A stretch of DNA of 46,187 nt, from positions 1 to 46,187 of the forward strand of contig NZ_BAJX01000021.1 in assembly GCF_000613925.1 (NCBI RefSeq). Direction: 5' to 3'. The number at the start of each line of letters is the position of its first letter. The first letter of the stretch is position 1. The translations under genes and the position numbers were made by a program. The stretch is from Prevotella histicola JCM 15637 = DNF00424. Lineage in GTDB: Bacteria > Bacteroidota > Bacteroidia > Bacteroidales > Bacteroidaceae. The notes beneath the pieces were generated by a model. The model was not told the origin of the DNA. It searched no databases and saw nothing but the letters and a program-made list of their open reading frames with translations. Positions 35,487 through 44,128 of this stretch are shown here, piece after piece.

Positions 35487-35930
35487 TTATTCTTTTACTT
35501 GTTTTATAGGGTTAAATCCCATCTCTTTCATTGTGTTTAGATAATTGACAACTCCTATATTTGATAAATTATTATTTTCCAAATCTGCATGATCCTTGTC
35601 TCCATGAGGGTCCTGAGACATCATTCTGTCTATAACTTCACTAGCTTTTGCAGGATTATTCTTATTCTCTCTATATGCTTCTACATATTTAGAAACATCT
35701 GAACCAAGTAAAACAAGCTCATGTGCAACCCCACCCCATACCATAGACTCATGATAGGATTCAAGTACCTTGCACCATAATAATACAAGCCGGTTTCGTC
35801 ATCAAGCTGTTTGCCATTGAACTTATACGGCAGGTCTTCACTGCTACACAAGGAGTTCACCGTATGGCAAGTAGGCATCATAGGTGTAATGGTCGTGACC
35901 AATCTGTGTTGGAGAACTAAAACTTCTTAA
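35487..35930 (-). pseudogene. Rhs core plus orphan toxin tip (DUF6973-like?)
   Basis: The upstream part reads HDHYTYDAYLPYGELLV, then after a frame change SSEDLPYKFNGKQLDDETG, LYYYGARYLNP and SLWYGVG, the Rhs repeat-associated core. A further frame change leads to the tip (35744-35487), with GGVAHELVLLGSDVSKYV and DHADLENNNLSNIGVVNYL. The aHE...DxxNNxxxNxG spacing resembles DUF6973-type toxin domains, a weak match. The frame changes could be sequencing errors. Probable immunity partner: the lipoprotein at 34997-35485. Confidence 0.6.
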
Positions 35931-35935
35931 AGATA

Positions 35936-36561
35936 TTAATCAAATAATTTCCAGAACACAGATTTGGGATTCATCTTTCGTGATAGTTTTGGTTCACGTT
36001 CTCTATCATACTGAAAAAATCCATTACTATCTATATGATAAATCTGTTGTTTATAACATTGAATAATTGTTTTTATCCAGCTTTCAATAGAGTCATAAAT
36101 CATAATAGGATATTCCGACAATGTTACTTCAGGGCTATAGTAGAATAAAGCCTTGTAAGTCTCCCTACTAGGATTAAGATCTATGAGTATAGGATCTTCA
36201 TAAACGCCACAATAAATAAAAGGATACATATAGTGGTCTTCTGCATAGACAGCATCGTTGCTCTTGTTCGAAATCATAATATTCCTAGAATCCATGTAAG
36301 ACGCATAGTTACCATATGAGCAAAGTAAAAAGTGATTCCATTCATTTTCGTCTTCGCCCAAATCAAAAATAAACTCTTTAGTGCATCCTGTTTTCCAGAG
36401 ATACAAGTCCATAAGTTCTTGGCAACATATCAGCCTATGGACTTAAAGGCCTCTACAATATCGTTTTCTGTTTTTCTGTCGCAATCTTGATCCATATTGC
36501 TTAATATCGGATTTCTGCATTCAATTAAACAGTTTTCTAAATCTTTGATAAGCTCTTTCAT
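35936..36561 (-). pseudogene. SMI1/KNR4 (SUKH)-like immunity protein, one frameshift
   Basis: From the ATG ending at 36561 (MKELIKDLENCLIECRN) to IVEAFKSIG, then a stop. One missing base near 36431 joins it to LICCQELMDLYLWKTGC and the rest, giving ~208 residues. The ELMDLYLWKTG motif, the central HFLLCSYGNYASYMD and the late DPILIDLNPS and SIESWIKTIIQCYKQQIYHI follow the SUKH fold pattern. SUKH proteins are broad immunity proteins against nuclease toxins. The toxin scrap just upstream (36590-36800) is the probable partner. The deletion may be a sequencing error. Confidence 0.65.
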
Positions 36562-36589
36562 CTGTTTGTATTATTGTATTTGTGGATTT

Positions 36590-36813
36590 CTACCATCATT
36601 AATTTCATTCATATAAATTGTTGTGGCTGGTATCAATATTGGGGTAGCACGTTGTGCAACTTTCTCAAAAACATTTAATAATCCTGAGAAAACTTTTCCA
36701 AGGGCTCCCCCACCATTACATTGTCTACAGGTTCTTGTTGTCTATAGCCTCTTGTCGTAGAAACCGTATATGGTAGGTCTTCGGATGTTGAATGCTCATC
36801 GACTAAGAGTTTA
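36590..36813 (-). pseudogene. Orphan toxin tip remnant
   Basis: Reads EHSTSEDLPYTVSTTRGYR (degraded Rhs core entry), then in a second frame CNGGGALGKVFSGLLNVFEK, VAQRATPILIPATT and INDGRNPQIQ, ending 20-30 bases before the SUKH-like gene. Too short to assign to a toxin family. Confidence 0.5.
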
Positions 36814-37008
36814 GAGCGTCAGAGTAGTGTTTGTGGTTAGAACATATATTATGAGAGACACCAGTCCCTACTGTGACTTTCATTCACAGCACAAAAAAGA
36901 TCTATATCTCCTACACCACAACACCTCCTCCACCGTAAGACCTAATATCCGCAGACTCCTATGTCATGTGTTATTTTAAGGCAAATATACAACTTTATTT
37001 TGTAAATG
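36814..37008 (-). promoter_or_regulatory. Array promoter/leader repeat, copy A
   Basis: 195 bases matching 45520-45716 at roughly 90%. On the minus strand it has a TATATTTGC box (36981-36989), then a leader with a CTGTGA/TCACAG hairpin and no ORF, and runs into an Rhs-core scrap. It probably drives the distal part of the array. Confidence 0.75.
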
Positions 37009-37110
37009 GGGCTTTAGAGTATGGGAAAACAGGAGAAAGATGAAGGGCGTTGTGTGTTTAAATGTAACCAAACGAAAACCATCAAAACCCTAATTAAGTT
37101 TAGTTTTTAG

Positions 37111-37193
37111 TTGCTATCACTTTTAACACTTCCTGTAATTGGCTTATATTCAGACCATTAAAGACACAAACGGAGTGACAGAAATGACAGCAA
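37111..37193 (-). repeat. 85-bp inverted-repeat element, copy 2
   Basis: TTGCTATCA...TGACAGCAA ends; the interior contains CGGAGTGACAG and the reverse complement of GTTAAAAGTGA. Inverse orientation to copies 1 and 3. Its outer flank (AACCCTAATTAAGTTTAG) is shared with copy 3. Confidence 0.7.
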
Positions 37194-37455
37194 AAACGGA
37201 AATGGTATACGGTAGGCTTTTGTCCTTGAGTGGGAAAGGGAGACTTATAGTTATAAGATATGGCTGTTTGTGGTAAAACGCTCCAGCACAGATCCTCGTA
37301 AGATTATCCATCCTTTCATATACCATCGCCCCATTACGGACTAATCAGAAATATGTTTACAGTGATTTGAAGTTGCATGTCCACAAAATCAGGAGTTATG
37401 CAAAGCATTCAGACTTGTATGCCATTCTCTATCAAAGACTTACAAATGCCGTTCC

Positions 37456-37558
37456 AAAAGATGCCCTTTTACATTGCAAAAGGGCGTCTTTCACACCTCA
37501 AAAGAGCATCTTTTGCGTTGCAAAAGGGCATCTTTTACTTTACAAAAAACCACCTACT
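37456..37558. repeat. 22-bp-period palindromic array, locus 5
   Basis: Units at 37456, 37478, 37500 and 37522, with a degenerate one at 37544; cores such as AAAAGATGCCCTTTT and AAAAGAGCATCTTTT. It lies between the two inverted copies of the 85-bp element. Otherwise 37009-37953 holds no supported gene. Confidence 0.87.
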
Positions 37559-37677
37559 ATTCTCAATGTATGAATCTTTATTACACCCCTTCTTATGCCC
37601 TTTTCTTTTTCATAATAAGCAAATATCTCTCCCCCTGCATAATTAGTCGAACACCATAAAAACAACCACCTTTCAAT

Positions 37678-37762
37678 TTTCCTGTCACTCCCGTCACTTT
37701 TCTACATGGCTCAACACCTTGACAACAAGATATTTACGAGAAATGTTAAAAGTGACAGCAAC
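37678..37762 (+). repeat. 85-bp inverted-repeat element, copy 3
   Basis: TTTCCTGTCA...TGACAGCAA ends and the GAGAAATGTTAAAAGTGACA block shared with copy 1. With copy 2 it forms a large inverted repeat around array locus 5. Confidence 0.75.
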
Positions 37763-37953
37763 TAAAAACAAAAACTATGTTAGGGTTTTAGAGTAACAAT
37801 GGAACACCTAGTTTATTCTTTGACAAAAGTAACGCCTCTCCATTAGTGAACACCAACAACATTGTAAGAGTAAGGATTCAACTTGCTTTATCACTTAAAG
37901 CCATCAAGCGGTTGTTCTCTTGAATAGATTATTATATCAATTGAAGAAACAAC

Positions 37954-38451
37954 TTATGGAGTATTCTCTAAAAAACATTGGATATTGAAATCTCTGATAT
38001 TTATAAATGGCAGAATATTCTTTACTGTAATTATACTTTTAGTGAAATTAGGCTTAGCGTGTGTACCTACAATTTTATATAAGAAGAAACTACCTTTAAT
38101 CCACTTAAAATAGAAATCGCGATTGTAAAAATTATCTCCTCCACCATATTGAGCTTTAAGTATGAAGCCTGTCCTGTATTTATTTATATTAATATTGAGA
38201 TTTTTTATGTCATCTGCCGATGGTAAAGTTTTACTTATAAGCTTCTTTTTGTCTTTTTTAATTAGAAGTATTTTGGTCAATCCTTCCGTATCCGTAAATT
38301 TATTAATTAATTGGACAATTATGCATTTTTGTCTTTGAGTCTGTATAACGATAGAAGTATCTATATCACTCTTTAAAGAAATAAGACTATTAGCCTTTCC
38401 TATTTGAAAGGGAAAAATGATAAATGTAATTAATATTATAATCTGTTTCAT
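37954..38451 (-). CDS. Secreted protein, probable immunity protein
   Basis: Start at the ATG ending at 38451 (MKQIIILITFIIFPFQIG); six upstream codons belong to the Rhs scrap. 165 residues with a cleavable signal peptide (about 1-20, GKANS). The mature part is basic and beta-rich (CIIVQLINKF, YRTGFILKAQYGGGDNFYNR). No family recognised. It follows a truncated Rhs module on the same strand. Confidence 0.6.
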   Translation of the reverse strand: MKQIIILITFIIFPFQIGKANSLISLKSDIDTSIVIQTQRQKCIIVQLINKFTDTEGLTKILLIKKDKKKLISKTLPSADDIKNLNININKYRTGFILKAQYGGGDNFYNRDFYFKWIKGSFFLYKIVGTHAKPNFTKSIITVKNILPFINIRDFNIQCFLENTP

Positions 38452-38460
38452 CTTTTCTCT

Positions 38461-38710
38461 ATTTTCCAAAATATTGAATGTCCAGCTGTTCCTGTAGCCC
38501 TCAGATTACTATACGCACCCTTCTCTGTTGGCACACCAGGTGCTACACCCACCTTCTTATAATACGCTTCCTTCTGTATCTGAATCTGATTCATACGTTC
38601 AGCATAGTCCTGCTGACCAGCAGTGACGTATGAGCCGTTACGTCCATAGACGTTGTTGAACGTACCCGTTCCTATTCTTGAAGCGATACGATTATTGCAA
38701 TAAAGTCATA
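38461..38710 (-). pseudogene. Rhs-associated module fragment
   Basis: Reads NRIASRIGTGTFNNVYGRNG, SYVTAGQQDYAERMNQIQIQ, KEAYYKKVGVAPGVPTEKG and AGHSIFWKIEKR before a stop. The first two segments recur at about 41560-41655, so they are a shared pre-tip linker; the last ~20 residues are the unique tip stub. Confidence 0.7.
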
Positions 38711-38820
38711 CCTATAAAACAGGTTCAACTATTATATATTATAAACGTAGGTTCAGCTGTACTTATTGCCAGATTTACCATTACTAATAGGTATACGCAA
38801 CGTGATATTTCCATCATAGA

Positions 38821-39474
38821 TTAATAGTCATGATGTTTGTTGAGAAATGCATCAATAGAGGTAGACAACTTCTTTATTTCAAAAGGGGAATGAGTTATAG
38901 AGAAGACTTCTCCTGCATTATTAATAGCTATATAATCCCCATCATCTAAATTTTTAATAGTATAATATATTTTTCCTCCAATCTCAAGTTCATTAATATC
39001 ACCTATATCTATTTTCTTTTGTTCTTCTAAAGAAAGTTTTTGTAAAAACATTTGTATGATATTTTTCTTTCCGTTTGAATGATTTGCATATGTATTTTCT
39101 TCTAGCGTATTTAGACAGATTTTATGCCAATCTAGAGAACTATATTTTGAATTAAAATAATAGCCAATTATTGTACCAAACGAAATATCTAGTTGTACTT
39201 CTACATACTCTTGTCTTTTTTTATTCCAAATAAGAATACCTGACAGTATTACTAACTCGGGATAGTTGTAATCACTGTAGTCGTGATATTCTCTATTGAG
39301 AATTAAACTATAAAATCCTTTTCCATAATGTTTATTTTTACATTTTCCTATAATATGTTTGCTATTAATTTGTTTTAGTAGAAAGTTCCATCTATTTGGC
39401 AAAATGCAAATCACATTTTTAAGAAAGGAGATATCCTGTTCCTCTATTTTATTTCTGTTGAAAAAGCTAAACAT
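38821..39474 (-). CDS. Cytoplasmic immunity candidate, SUKH-like C-terminus
   Basis: 217 residues, no signal peptide (MFSFFNRNKIEEQDISFLK). The C-terminal part, IYYTIKNLDDGDYIAINNAG, EVFSITHSPFEIKKLSTSID, resembles the end of SMI1/KNR4-type proteins; the N-terminal half is not recognisable. It lies six bases after the nuclease-like tip, so it is the likely antidote of a nuclease toxin. Confidence 0.6.
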   Translation of the reverse strand: MFSFFNRNKIEEQDISFLKNVICILPNRWNFLLKQINSKHIIGKCKNKHYGKGFYSLILNREYHDYSDYNYPELVILSGILIWNKKRQEYVEVQLDISFGTIIGYYFNSKYSSLDWHKICLNTLEENTYANHSNGKKNIIQMFLQKLSLEEQKKIDIGDINELEIGGKIYYTIKNLDDGDYIAINNAGEVFSITHSPFEIKKLSTSIDAFLNKHHDY

Positions 39475-39479
39475 CTTAT

Positions 39480-39958
39480 TTTGTTTTTAAATTATACTCT
39501 TCTTTAGTCCACTTCGGCGCTGTTCTTGCACGGTAAGGATCTGTTTATACATGTTCCAAGCTTGATACACGTTTTAAATTGATTCTGTTATTTTTAAGCC
39601 AATTGGGTGCCCATTTTGTTCTTTGTGTTATAAAGCGATGATGTAATTCCTCATACTGTCTCCAAACTGTTCCATTTTCCCTTGAATATAAGTCTGAGAG
39701 GTTTCTTTTTGAATGTTCTCACCAATATTGACGTTTATACTGTGCAAAGGTTGGACCACCTTTTTTTATAGCTCTACAAGCTTTATATATCTGTTGAGGG
39801 ACTGATTCAAGAAAAGATGATACTTTCTTTGAAGAAATACTTATAATAGAGCTAATATTGATATTGGATAAAGCAGATACTGATTTTGCCAATCCAACAG
39901 AAGTGAATAAAAAATAAAATTTGGGGTGAACTGGTTCAAGCGGCTTCTCTCCAACCAT
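39480..39958 (-). pseudogene. HNH/SHH-like nuclease toxin tip with two in-frame stops
   Basis: From MVGEKPLEPVHPKFYFLF to KGGPTFAQYKRQYW, then TGA; the same frame continues ENGTVWRQYEELHHRFITQR, KWAPNWLKNNRINLKRVSSL, EHV, TAA, then TDPYRARTAPKWTKEEYNL. The ExHHxF...NNxxNL...EH..DPYR pattern is that of HNH-type polymorphic toxin nucleases. Two stops mean the tip is inactive, or two sequencing errors hit it. It is preceded by the Rhs core at 40024-40305. Confidence 0.55.
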
Positions 39959-40023
39959 TTGTCCCCCCTCGATATATTATGCCTCCTATTTCATACGTAG
40001 GGGAAATTGATTTGAATTATTAT

Positions 40024-40305
40024 TTACTTTCCTATTCGGTTTTTTAGGACTAAACCAAAGTTATCTATTTGAATAATGGGATTTCCTTCACAATACACAA
40101 TGCTACCAATATATGGATATTTCTCGCTTAGTGGATCCACCCCATACCAGAGACTTGCCATAGGATTCAAGTACCTTGCACCGTAATAATACAGACCAGT
40201 TTCCTCATCAAACTGTTTGCCATTGAATTTATACGGTAGGTCTTCACTTGATGAGTATTCTTCCTTTTGGCTCCCTATCTGGCTCATGAGCTTAATATAT
40301 ATCAA
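40024..40305 (-). pseudogene. Rhs repeat-associated core, orphan copy
   Basis: Reads SSSEDLPYKFNGKQFDEETG, LYYYGARYLNPMASLWYGVD, PLSEKYPYIGSIVYCEGNP, IIQIDNFG: a typical Rhs core up to the DPxG position, here DNFG. It lacks the usual thousands of bases of YD repeats upstream, so it is not a complete toxin gene. The following tip is at 39480-39958. Confidence 0.8.
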
Positions 40306-40330
40306 TATGAATAACTATCATTATATCCAT

Positions 40331-40714
40331 TCACTGATGCCCTTTCTTGACAGAATTTTTCTTATATAAAAAACACAAGAAAATCATTTCGGTTATGAAT
40401 ATTAAGAATCCAAATGCTATATAGAACGGAGCCTCATATGGCATGTAATTTATGCAATCAATCCATATACATAGATACCAAACAATGAAGACAACACCTA
40501 TGAATGAAGATATCCATTTTCGTATCATCGGAGTTCCGTATATAAGAAAGGTAATTATGAAACCTAACGTATATAATGTGTTGCTGTAAAAATAAAGGAT
40601 ACCGTCCCCTATATCAAAACTATTTTTGTATCTATATTGAACAAAGGTGGTCACTAAAATATACACCAAAGATAACATAACAATAGATAATATTTTCTTA
40701 ACTTCGATCTTCAT
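40331..40714 (-). CDS. Four-helix membrane protein, probable immunity protein
   Basis: 127 residues with four predicted helices (ILSIVMLSLVYILVTTFV; TLYTLGFIITFLIYG; WISSFIGVVFIVWYLCIWI; FYIAFGFLIFITEMIFLCFLY) and a basic end. Membrane immunity proteins commonly protect against pore-forming or periplasmic toxins. It follows the tip at 40756-41151 by ~40 bases. Confidence 0.6.
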   Translation of the reverse strand: MKIEVKKILSIVMLSLVYILVTTFVQYRYKNSFDIGDGILYFYSNTLYTLGFIITFLIYGTPMIRKWISSFIGVVFIVWYLCIWIDCINYMPYEAPFYIAFGFLIFITEMIFLCFLYKKNSVKKGHQ

Positions 40715-40755
40715 TTTACTTTAAAATATAAACACCCATATTACTTGCTGGATAA

Positions 40756-41151
40756 TCATTCTATTTCATTACAATAGTCATAAGACGGAAATATTAAATT
40801 CCACAAACTGCCATTAGCGAACTGTGTACCATCCGCAATAGTGTTTCTCTCTGCATACTCCGAATCAAAACTGTTCTTATAATAATTCCTATAATCATTA
40901 AGTGCAAACGGGATTTGTCCGATGGCATCTGCCCAATAAGGAATGCCTTCAATTTCCACAAGAAGATAGCCATTGGCTGGTTTTCCTTCTCCTTTCCAAT
41001 CCCCATTACCACCTTTATGATAATGCCACATTGGTCTATCTATTTCTGAAAAAGAGATAATATCATCCCATGAGAAATGTTTAAAATTATCCATCTTTCT
41101 GATCTTCGTAACTTTCAATCTGGAGCATGTTCCATTTGAGTTAACGATAAA
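40756..41151 (-). CDS. Orphan toxin tip, possibly polymorphic toxin type 44-like
   Basis: The coherent frame begins around 41151 (FIVNSNGTCSRLKV) and has no good ATG; a TTG at 41118 opens the annotated part. It reads MWHYHKGGNGDWK, NGYLLVEIEGIPYWADAIGQ, IPFALNDYRNYYKNS. The GG-xDWK...YWADAIGQIPFA order loosely resembles type 44 tips (GG-WDyK...GNIhyGy), a tentative match. No Rhs core is attached, which fits an orphan module usable only after recombination. Confidence 0.45.
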   Translation of the reverse strand, partial: FIVNSNGTCSRLKVTKIRKMDNFKHFSWDDIISFSEIDRPMWHYHKGGNGDWKGEGKPANGYLLVEIEGIPYWADAIGQIPFALNDYRNYYKNSFDSEYAERNTIADGTQFANGSLWNLIFPSYDYCNEIE

Positions 41152-41162
41152 TTATTTTTCAC

Positions 41163-41381
41163 TCACTTCCTTTTATGAGAAAAGGGTAATAGTAATACAA
41201 GTAAAACTATTATTTCATAGACTATTACTAACAATGCATAATGAATAATATGATTTATATCTTCCATACTTATTGCATTATATTTTAAACTGACTTCCCC
41301 GTTCAGTACTACACTAATACTTAAATATAGCACATATAAAGAAAATATAATCACAAAAAGTTTTACTCTCTTATCTCGCAT
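41163..41381 (-). CDS. Small two-helix membrane protein
   Basis: 72 residues: basic start (MRDKRVK), helix LFVIIFSLYVLYLSISVVL, a short loop, helix ALLVIVYEIIVLLVLLLPF and a basic end. It may be another immunity protein whose toxin tip has been lost (the region 41382-41545 shows none). Confidence 0.5.
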   Translation of the reverse strand: MRDKRVKLFVIIFSLYVLYLSISVVLNGEVSLKYNAISMEDINHIIHYALLVIVYEIIVLLVLLLPFSHKRK

Positions 41382-41544
41382 GAACTGAATCTTTTATTTC
41401 TCTATTCATTTTAAATGTAACATCTCTAACTGGAGAACCTTTAATCTATGATTTAGCTGATAGCTGATTAACAACTCCTGCAGGAGTTGATGGTTGATAC
41501 ACAACATGTGGTCAATTAGAGACAGGAACATAACCACCATCTTC

Positions 41545-41655
41545 TAACACCCTTCTTTCTGTGTCTGAATATGATTCATACGTTCAGCATAGTCCTGCTG
41601 ACCAGCGGTGACGTATGAGCCATTGCGGCCATAAACGTTGTTAAACCTACTTCAA
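41545..41655 (-). pseudogene. Rhs-associated linker fragment
   Basis: Reads FNNVYGRNGSYVTAGQQDYA, ERMNHIQTQKEG, almost the same as 38580-38690. No toxin tip follows in frame. Confidence 0.7.
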
Positions 41656-41656
41656 G

Positions 41657-42121
41657 TTAATTATATGTTATATTTTTTACATACCAATCATTTCCGATAT
41701 ATTTATACTCATGTTTATGCTCTTCGAAAAGATATACTTTGTCATTGTGATTTTTATTTATTCTTATATAGTCTATACCATTACATATGACTCTTATTAT
41801 TTTATCGTAGTCTATGCGACAATATGATAGCTTTAGCCGTTTATAAGCCCTAATCAGCTTAATTATCTCTTTATCTTTTAAAATATAGTTCCTTGGCTTT
41901 TTTATTATTTTTAAATTACTGTCTACAAAAACAAGACCGCTTTCTTTTGCCCTAAATAACTCAAATATTATAACTTCAGAATCTCTATTATAGATTAAGA
42001 CTCCATCAAAATTACGATAATCATAGTTTATTATTTGACTACTATATCTGACTTCAGAAGTACAGTCGCCAAAGACGAAAAGGACCATAAATAGAAGCAA
42101 TATCTTTATCTTAGAATTCAT
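41657..42121 (-). CDS. Lipoprotein, probable immunity protein
   Basis: Start at the ATG ending at 42121 (MNSKIKILLLFMVLFVFGDC); the longer frame begins inside the toxin tip. About 154 residues with a lipobox (FVFGDC), then a mixed alpha/beta domain (EVIIFELFRAKESGLVFVDS, LKLSYCRIDYDKIIRVICNG). No family recognised. It begins within a few bases of the upstream tip's stop (42126). Confidence 0.65.
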   Translation of the reverse strand: MNSKIKILLLFMVLFVFGDCTSEVRYSSQIINYDYRNFDGVLIYNRDSEVIIFELFRAKESGLVFVDSNLKIIKKPRNYILKDKEIIKLIRAYKRLKLSYCRIDYDKIIRVICNGIDYIRINKNHNDKVYLFEEHKHEYKYIGNDWYVKNITYN

Positions 42122-42125
42122 ATTA

Positions 42126-42440
42126 TTACTTTCTTCTTGTTTTGTCATAAAATTTTCCTATTAATTTCCTCGCTGCACCTTTCCTATAAGTTGGCACATT
42201 TATCTCATAGGCTATATAACCTACTTTTGGTCCTTTATGAGAATAGAAATATCCTTTTTCAATGGAGTATTGATCATCAGAAGAATCCAACTGGGGCTTG
42301 TAACCATTCTGTGGGGAATTTACAAGACTATTAATGTGACCACATAGTTTCAACATTGATAACGCTACACCAAGTTGGCGTCCACTAAATCCATATAAGA
42401 AGTTGCCAAAATTAAATACCCGTTCCTATCCGGTTTACAA
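42126..42440 (-). CDS. Orphan toxin tip, type 44-like C-terminal half
   Basis: From an Rhs-linker scrap (RIGTG) the frame enters VFNFGNFLYGFSGRQLGVAL, SMLKLCGHINSLVN, then DSSDDQYSIEKGYFYS and a basic end KFYDKTRRK. The FGNFLYGFSGxxxG...DDQxxIxxGY pattern fits the C-terminal part of polymorphic toxin type 44 (FGNIHYGYVGxAxG...DxxDxxxIxxGI). The N-terminal half is missing and there is no start codon of its own. Partner antidote: the lipoprotein that follows. Confidence 0.5.
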
Positions 42441-42515
42441 ATATGTCTTTCCTCGATGAGACAAATGTTTCTATATTTAGAATGCAAAGACTTACGTTTT
42501 TCGTAAATTAAACTC

Positions 42516-43025
42516 CTATAAGAGAATATTATTATTTATAAGGTCATCAATAACAAAACTGTTATTATGTTTTATTATTTTTACTTTGTATTCTCCCCAT
42601 TTCTTCTTATCACGCAATTTTATTTTGTACCAGTCATGTCCAAGCTGTTCCATTTTTAGTGATGAAAGCATGTCTTGATTATCGGGATCTTGTCCTCCAA
42701 CTCGAAATAGCCATAAAGCAAGCCCTTGTCCATCAGAATCATCATATTCTTCTATATACCATTCATGAAGACGATGTAGTAAGCTTTTGCTAAATTTATT
42801 TTTCAAAGTTCCTATTACATATGGATTCTTATCTGTTAAGATATACTTACTAAGAAATTCCCGATAAAAGGAAAATACTCTTTTATCTATATCATCCTTC
42901 ATTTTTTTTCTTTTAGCATAAATGACTTTCTCATTATATTTATTGGATAAAATGCTTTTAGAACTTGCCAACTTGCACCCACTTATCAGTGAAGCAAAAA
43001 CCAAAAATAGAATTGACTTTTTCAT
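42516..43025 (-). CDS. Lipoprotein, DUF3828-like immunity candidate
   Basis: 169 residues with lipobox (LISGC, Cys at 17). The mature domain VFSFYREFLSKYIL, NKFSKSLLHRLHEWY, GLALWLFRVGGQDPDNQDML, DWYKIKLRDKKKWGEYKVKI resembles DUF3828-type domains (short helical part, then a strand-rich WYkVkl part), which also include amidase-immunity lipoproteins. It directly follows the amidase-like tip (4-base gap). The pairing is inferred from order. Confidence 0.65.
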   Translation of the reverse strand: MKKSILFLVFASLISGCKLASSKSILSNKYNEKVIYAKRKKMKDDIDKRVFSFYREFLSKYILTDKNPYVIGTLKNKFSKSLLHRLHEWYIEEYDDSDGQGLALWLFRVGGQDPDNQDMLSSLKMEQLGHDWYKIKLRDKKKWGEYKVKIIKHNNSFVIDDLINNNILL

Positions 43026-43028
43026 TAT

Positions 43029-43382
43029 TTACTCTTTTCTGCCGAATCTTAATATCACAAATGAGGGGTGATGACGTCTATAATCACCTCCTGCCCAAAA
43101 ACCATTTTGTCTGAAATCGGAAATCCACCTATCCCCATTAAACATTTGAATATGGCCAGCTGAATGATACCTTTTGCCTCCTTGAAAATCTCTAAATATA
43201 GCTATATCACCCTTTTGAGGTCGAAAGACTTGACTGGTACTCACAACTTGCCACCCTCGTACTTTCAGAAAGTTATTATAATCCTTTGCATCTACAGGGT
43301 GCCCAGCAGTATTGTTGTGATAAGTCACCACTTCACCGTCAGGATAAGTCATCGTCTGCACTTTAAATAATTTTCATGGAAG
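43029..43382 (-). pseudogene. Rhs repeat fused to a peptidoglycan-amidase-like tip lacking the catalytic Cys
   Basis: Begins with an Rhs repeat (VQTMTYPDGEVVTYHNNTAG) and passes straight into HPVDAKDYNNFLKVRGWQVV, FRPQKGDIAIFRDFQGG, HSAGHIQMFNGDRWISDFRQ and YRRHHPSFVILRFG. The GDIAIF...GHIQMFNGxxWISDF motif belongs to NlpC/P60- or CHAP-like amidases that cut peptidoglycan peptides. Only the His half of the active site is left; the N-terminal Cys segment was replaced by the Rhs repeat. As it stands the tip should be inactive unless rejoined elsewhere. Confidence 0.6.
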
Positions 43383-43385
43383 CTT

Positions 43386-43938
43386 TTATCTTTCTATTAT
43401 CCAAATTTTTATACCCCTGTCTTGCAAATATCTGTTATCTCCAGACTTTCTATAGTATTTATAATCTTGAGGTACTTTGTCATACATATCTCCTAATAAA
43501 ATATCATCTTTATAAAAATAATTATACACCTTTATAGAATCATTTATTAATTGTATTATCTTCTTGTTTGGAATCAAAGCACGTCCTTCTACATCAGTTG
43601 TATAACGCTTACTAAGTCTAACAAGAAATATAGATTTATTCCCTGATTTAATTAGCATTTCTGGAACACCTTTTACTTTGGTTGTTAATGGGATTTGCTT
43701 TTGAATATAGTTCTTTATAGAAAAAAAAGTCCTTCTTTGACATAAAAACAGTGTCATTAACCTGATTCTTTTTTGACTTTATCAATAACTCTTTTGGAGA
43801 ATCGTTATGCGATGAAAATATCGGACTAAAAAAGACTATAATAGAATCTTTAAAAGTACCATCAACAGTATTTCCTTTCTCACATCCCCAAACAGCAAAA
43901 ACGAATAGAAGACAGAAGATATTTATGAACTTTTTCAT
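43386..43938 (-). pseudogene. Lipoprotein immunity candidate, frame broken at an A8 tract
   Basis: The N-terminal frame (43938-43648) has lipobox AVWGC and KDSIIVFFSPIFSSH; the second (to 43386) continues SIKNYIQKQIPLTTKVKGVP, FLVRLSKRYTTDVEG, VPQDYKYYRKSGDNRYLQDR. The switch falls at a run of eight A (43721-43728; T8 in the coding strand), where a one-base change joins the frames into ~183 residues. Such a tract could cause on/off slippage or be a sequencing error. No family recognised. Confidence 0.6.
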
Positions 43939-43954
43939 TTTTATAATAATTAAA

Positions 43955-44110
43955 CACGAAGTATCCTTGTTACTTTATGAGCCCATTCCTATTATTCCAG
44001 AAATTATAAATGATCGAGTTCCTCTGATCTATAGCAGCTTTTTGTTCACTTGCAGTCCAGGGACGATAGTTGCCGAAGTCACTAACAATACCAGGTATCT
44101 CTGTCCTTAA
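43955..44110 (-). pseudogene. Orphan toxin tip stub
   Basis: Reads RTEIPGIVSDFGNYRPWTAS, EQKAAIDQRNSIIYNFWNNR, NGLIK and stops ~15 bases before the lipoprotein gene. No start codon and too short for a family call. It is the likely toxin partner scrap of 43386-43938. Confidence 0.5.
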
Positions 44111-44128
44111 AGTTTTTATTTGCTAATA

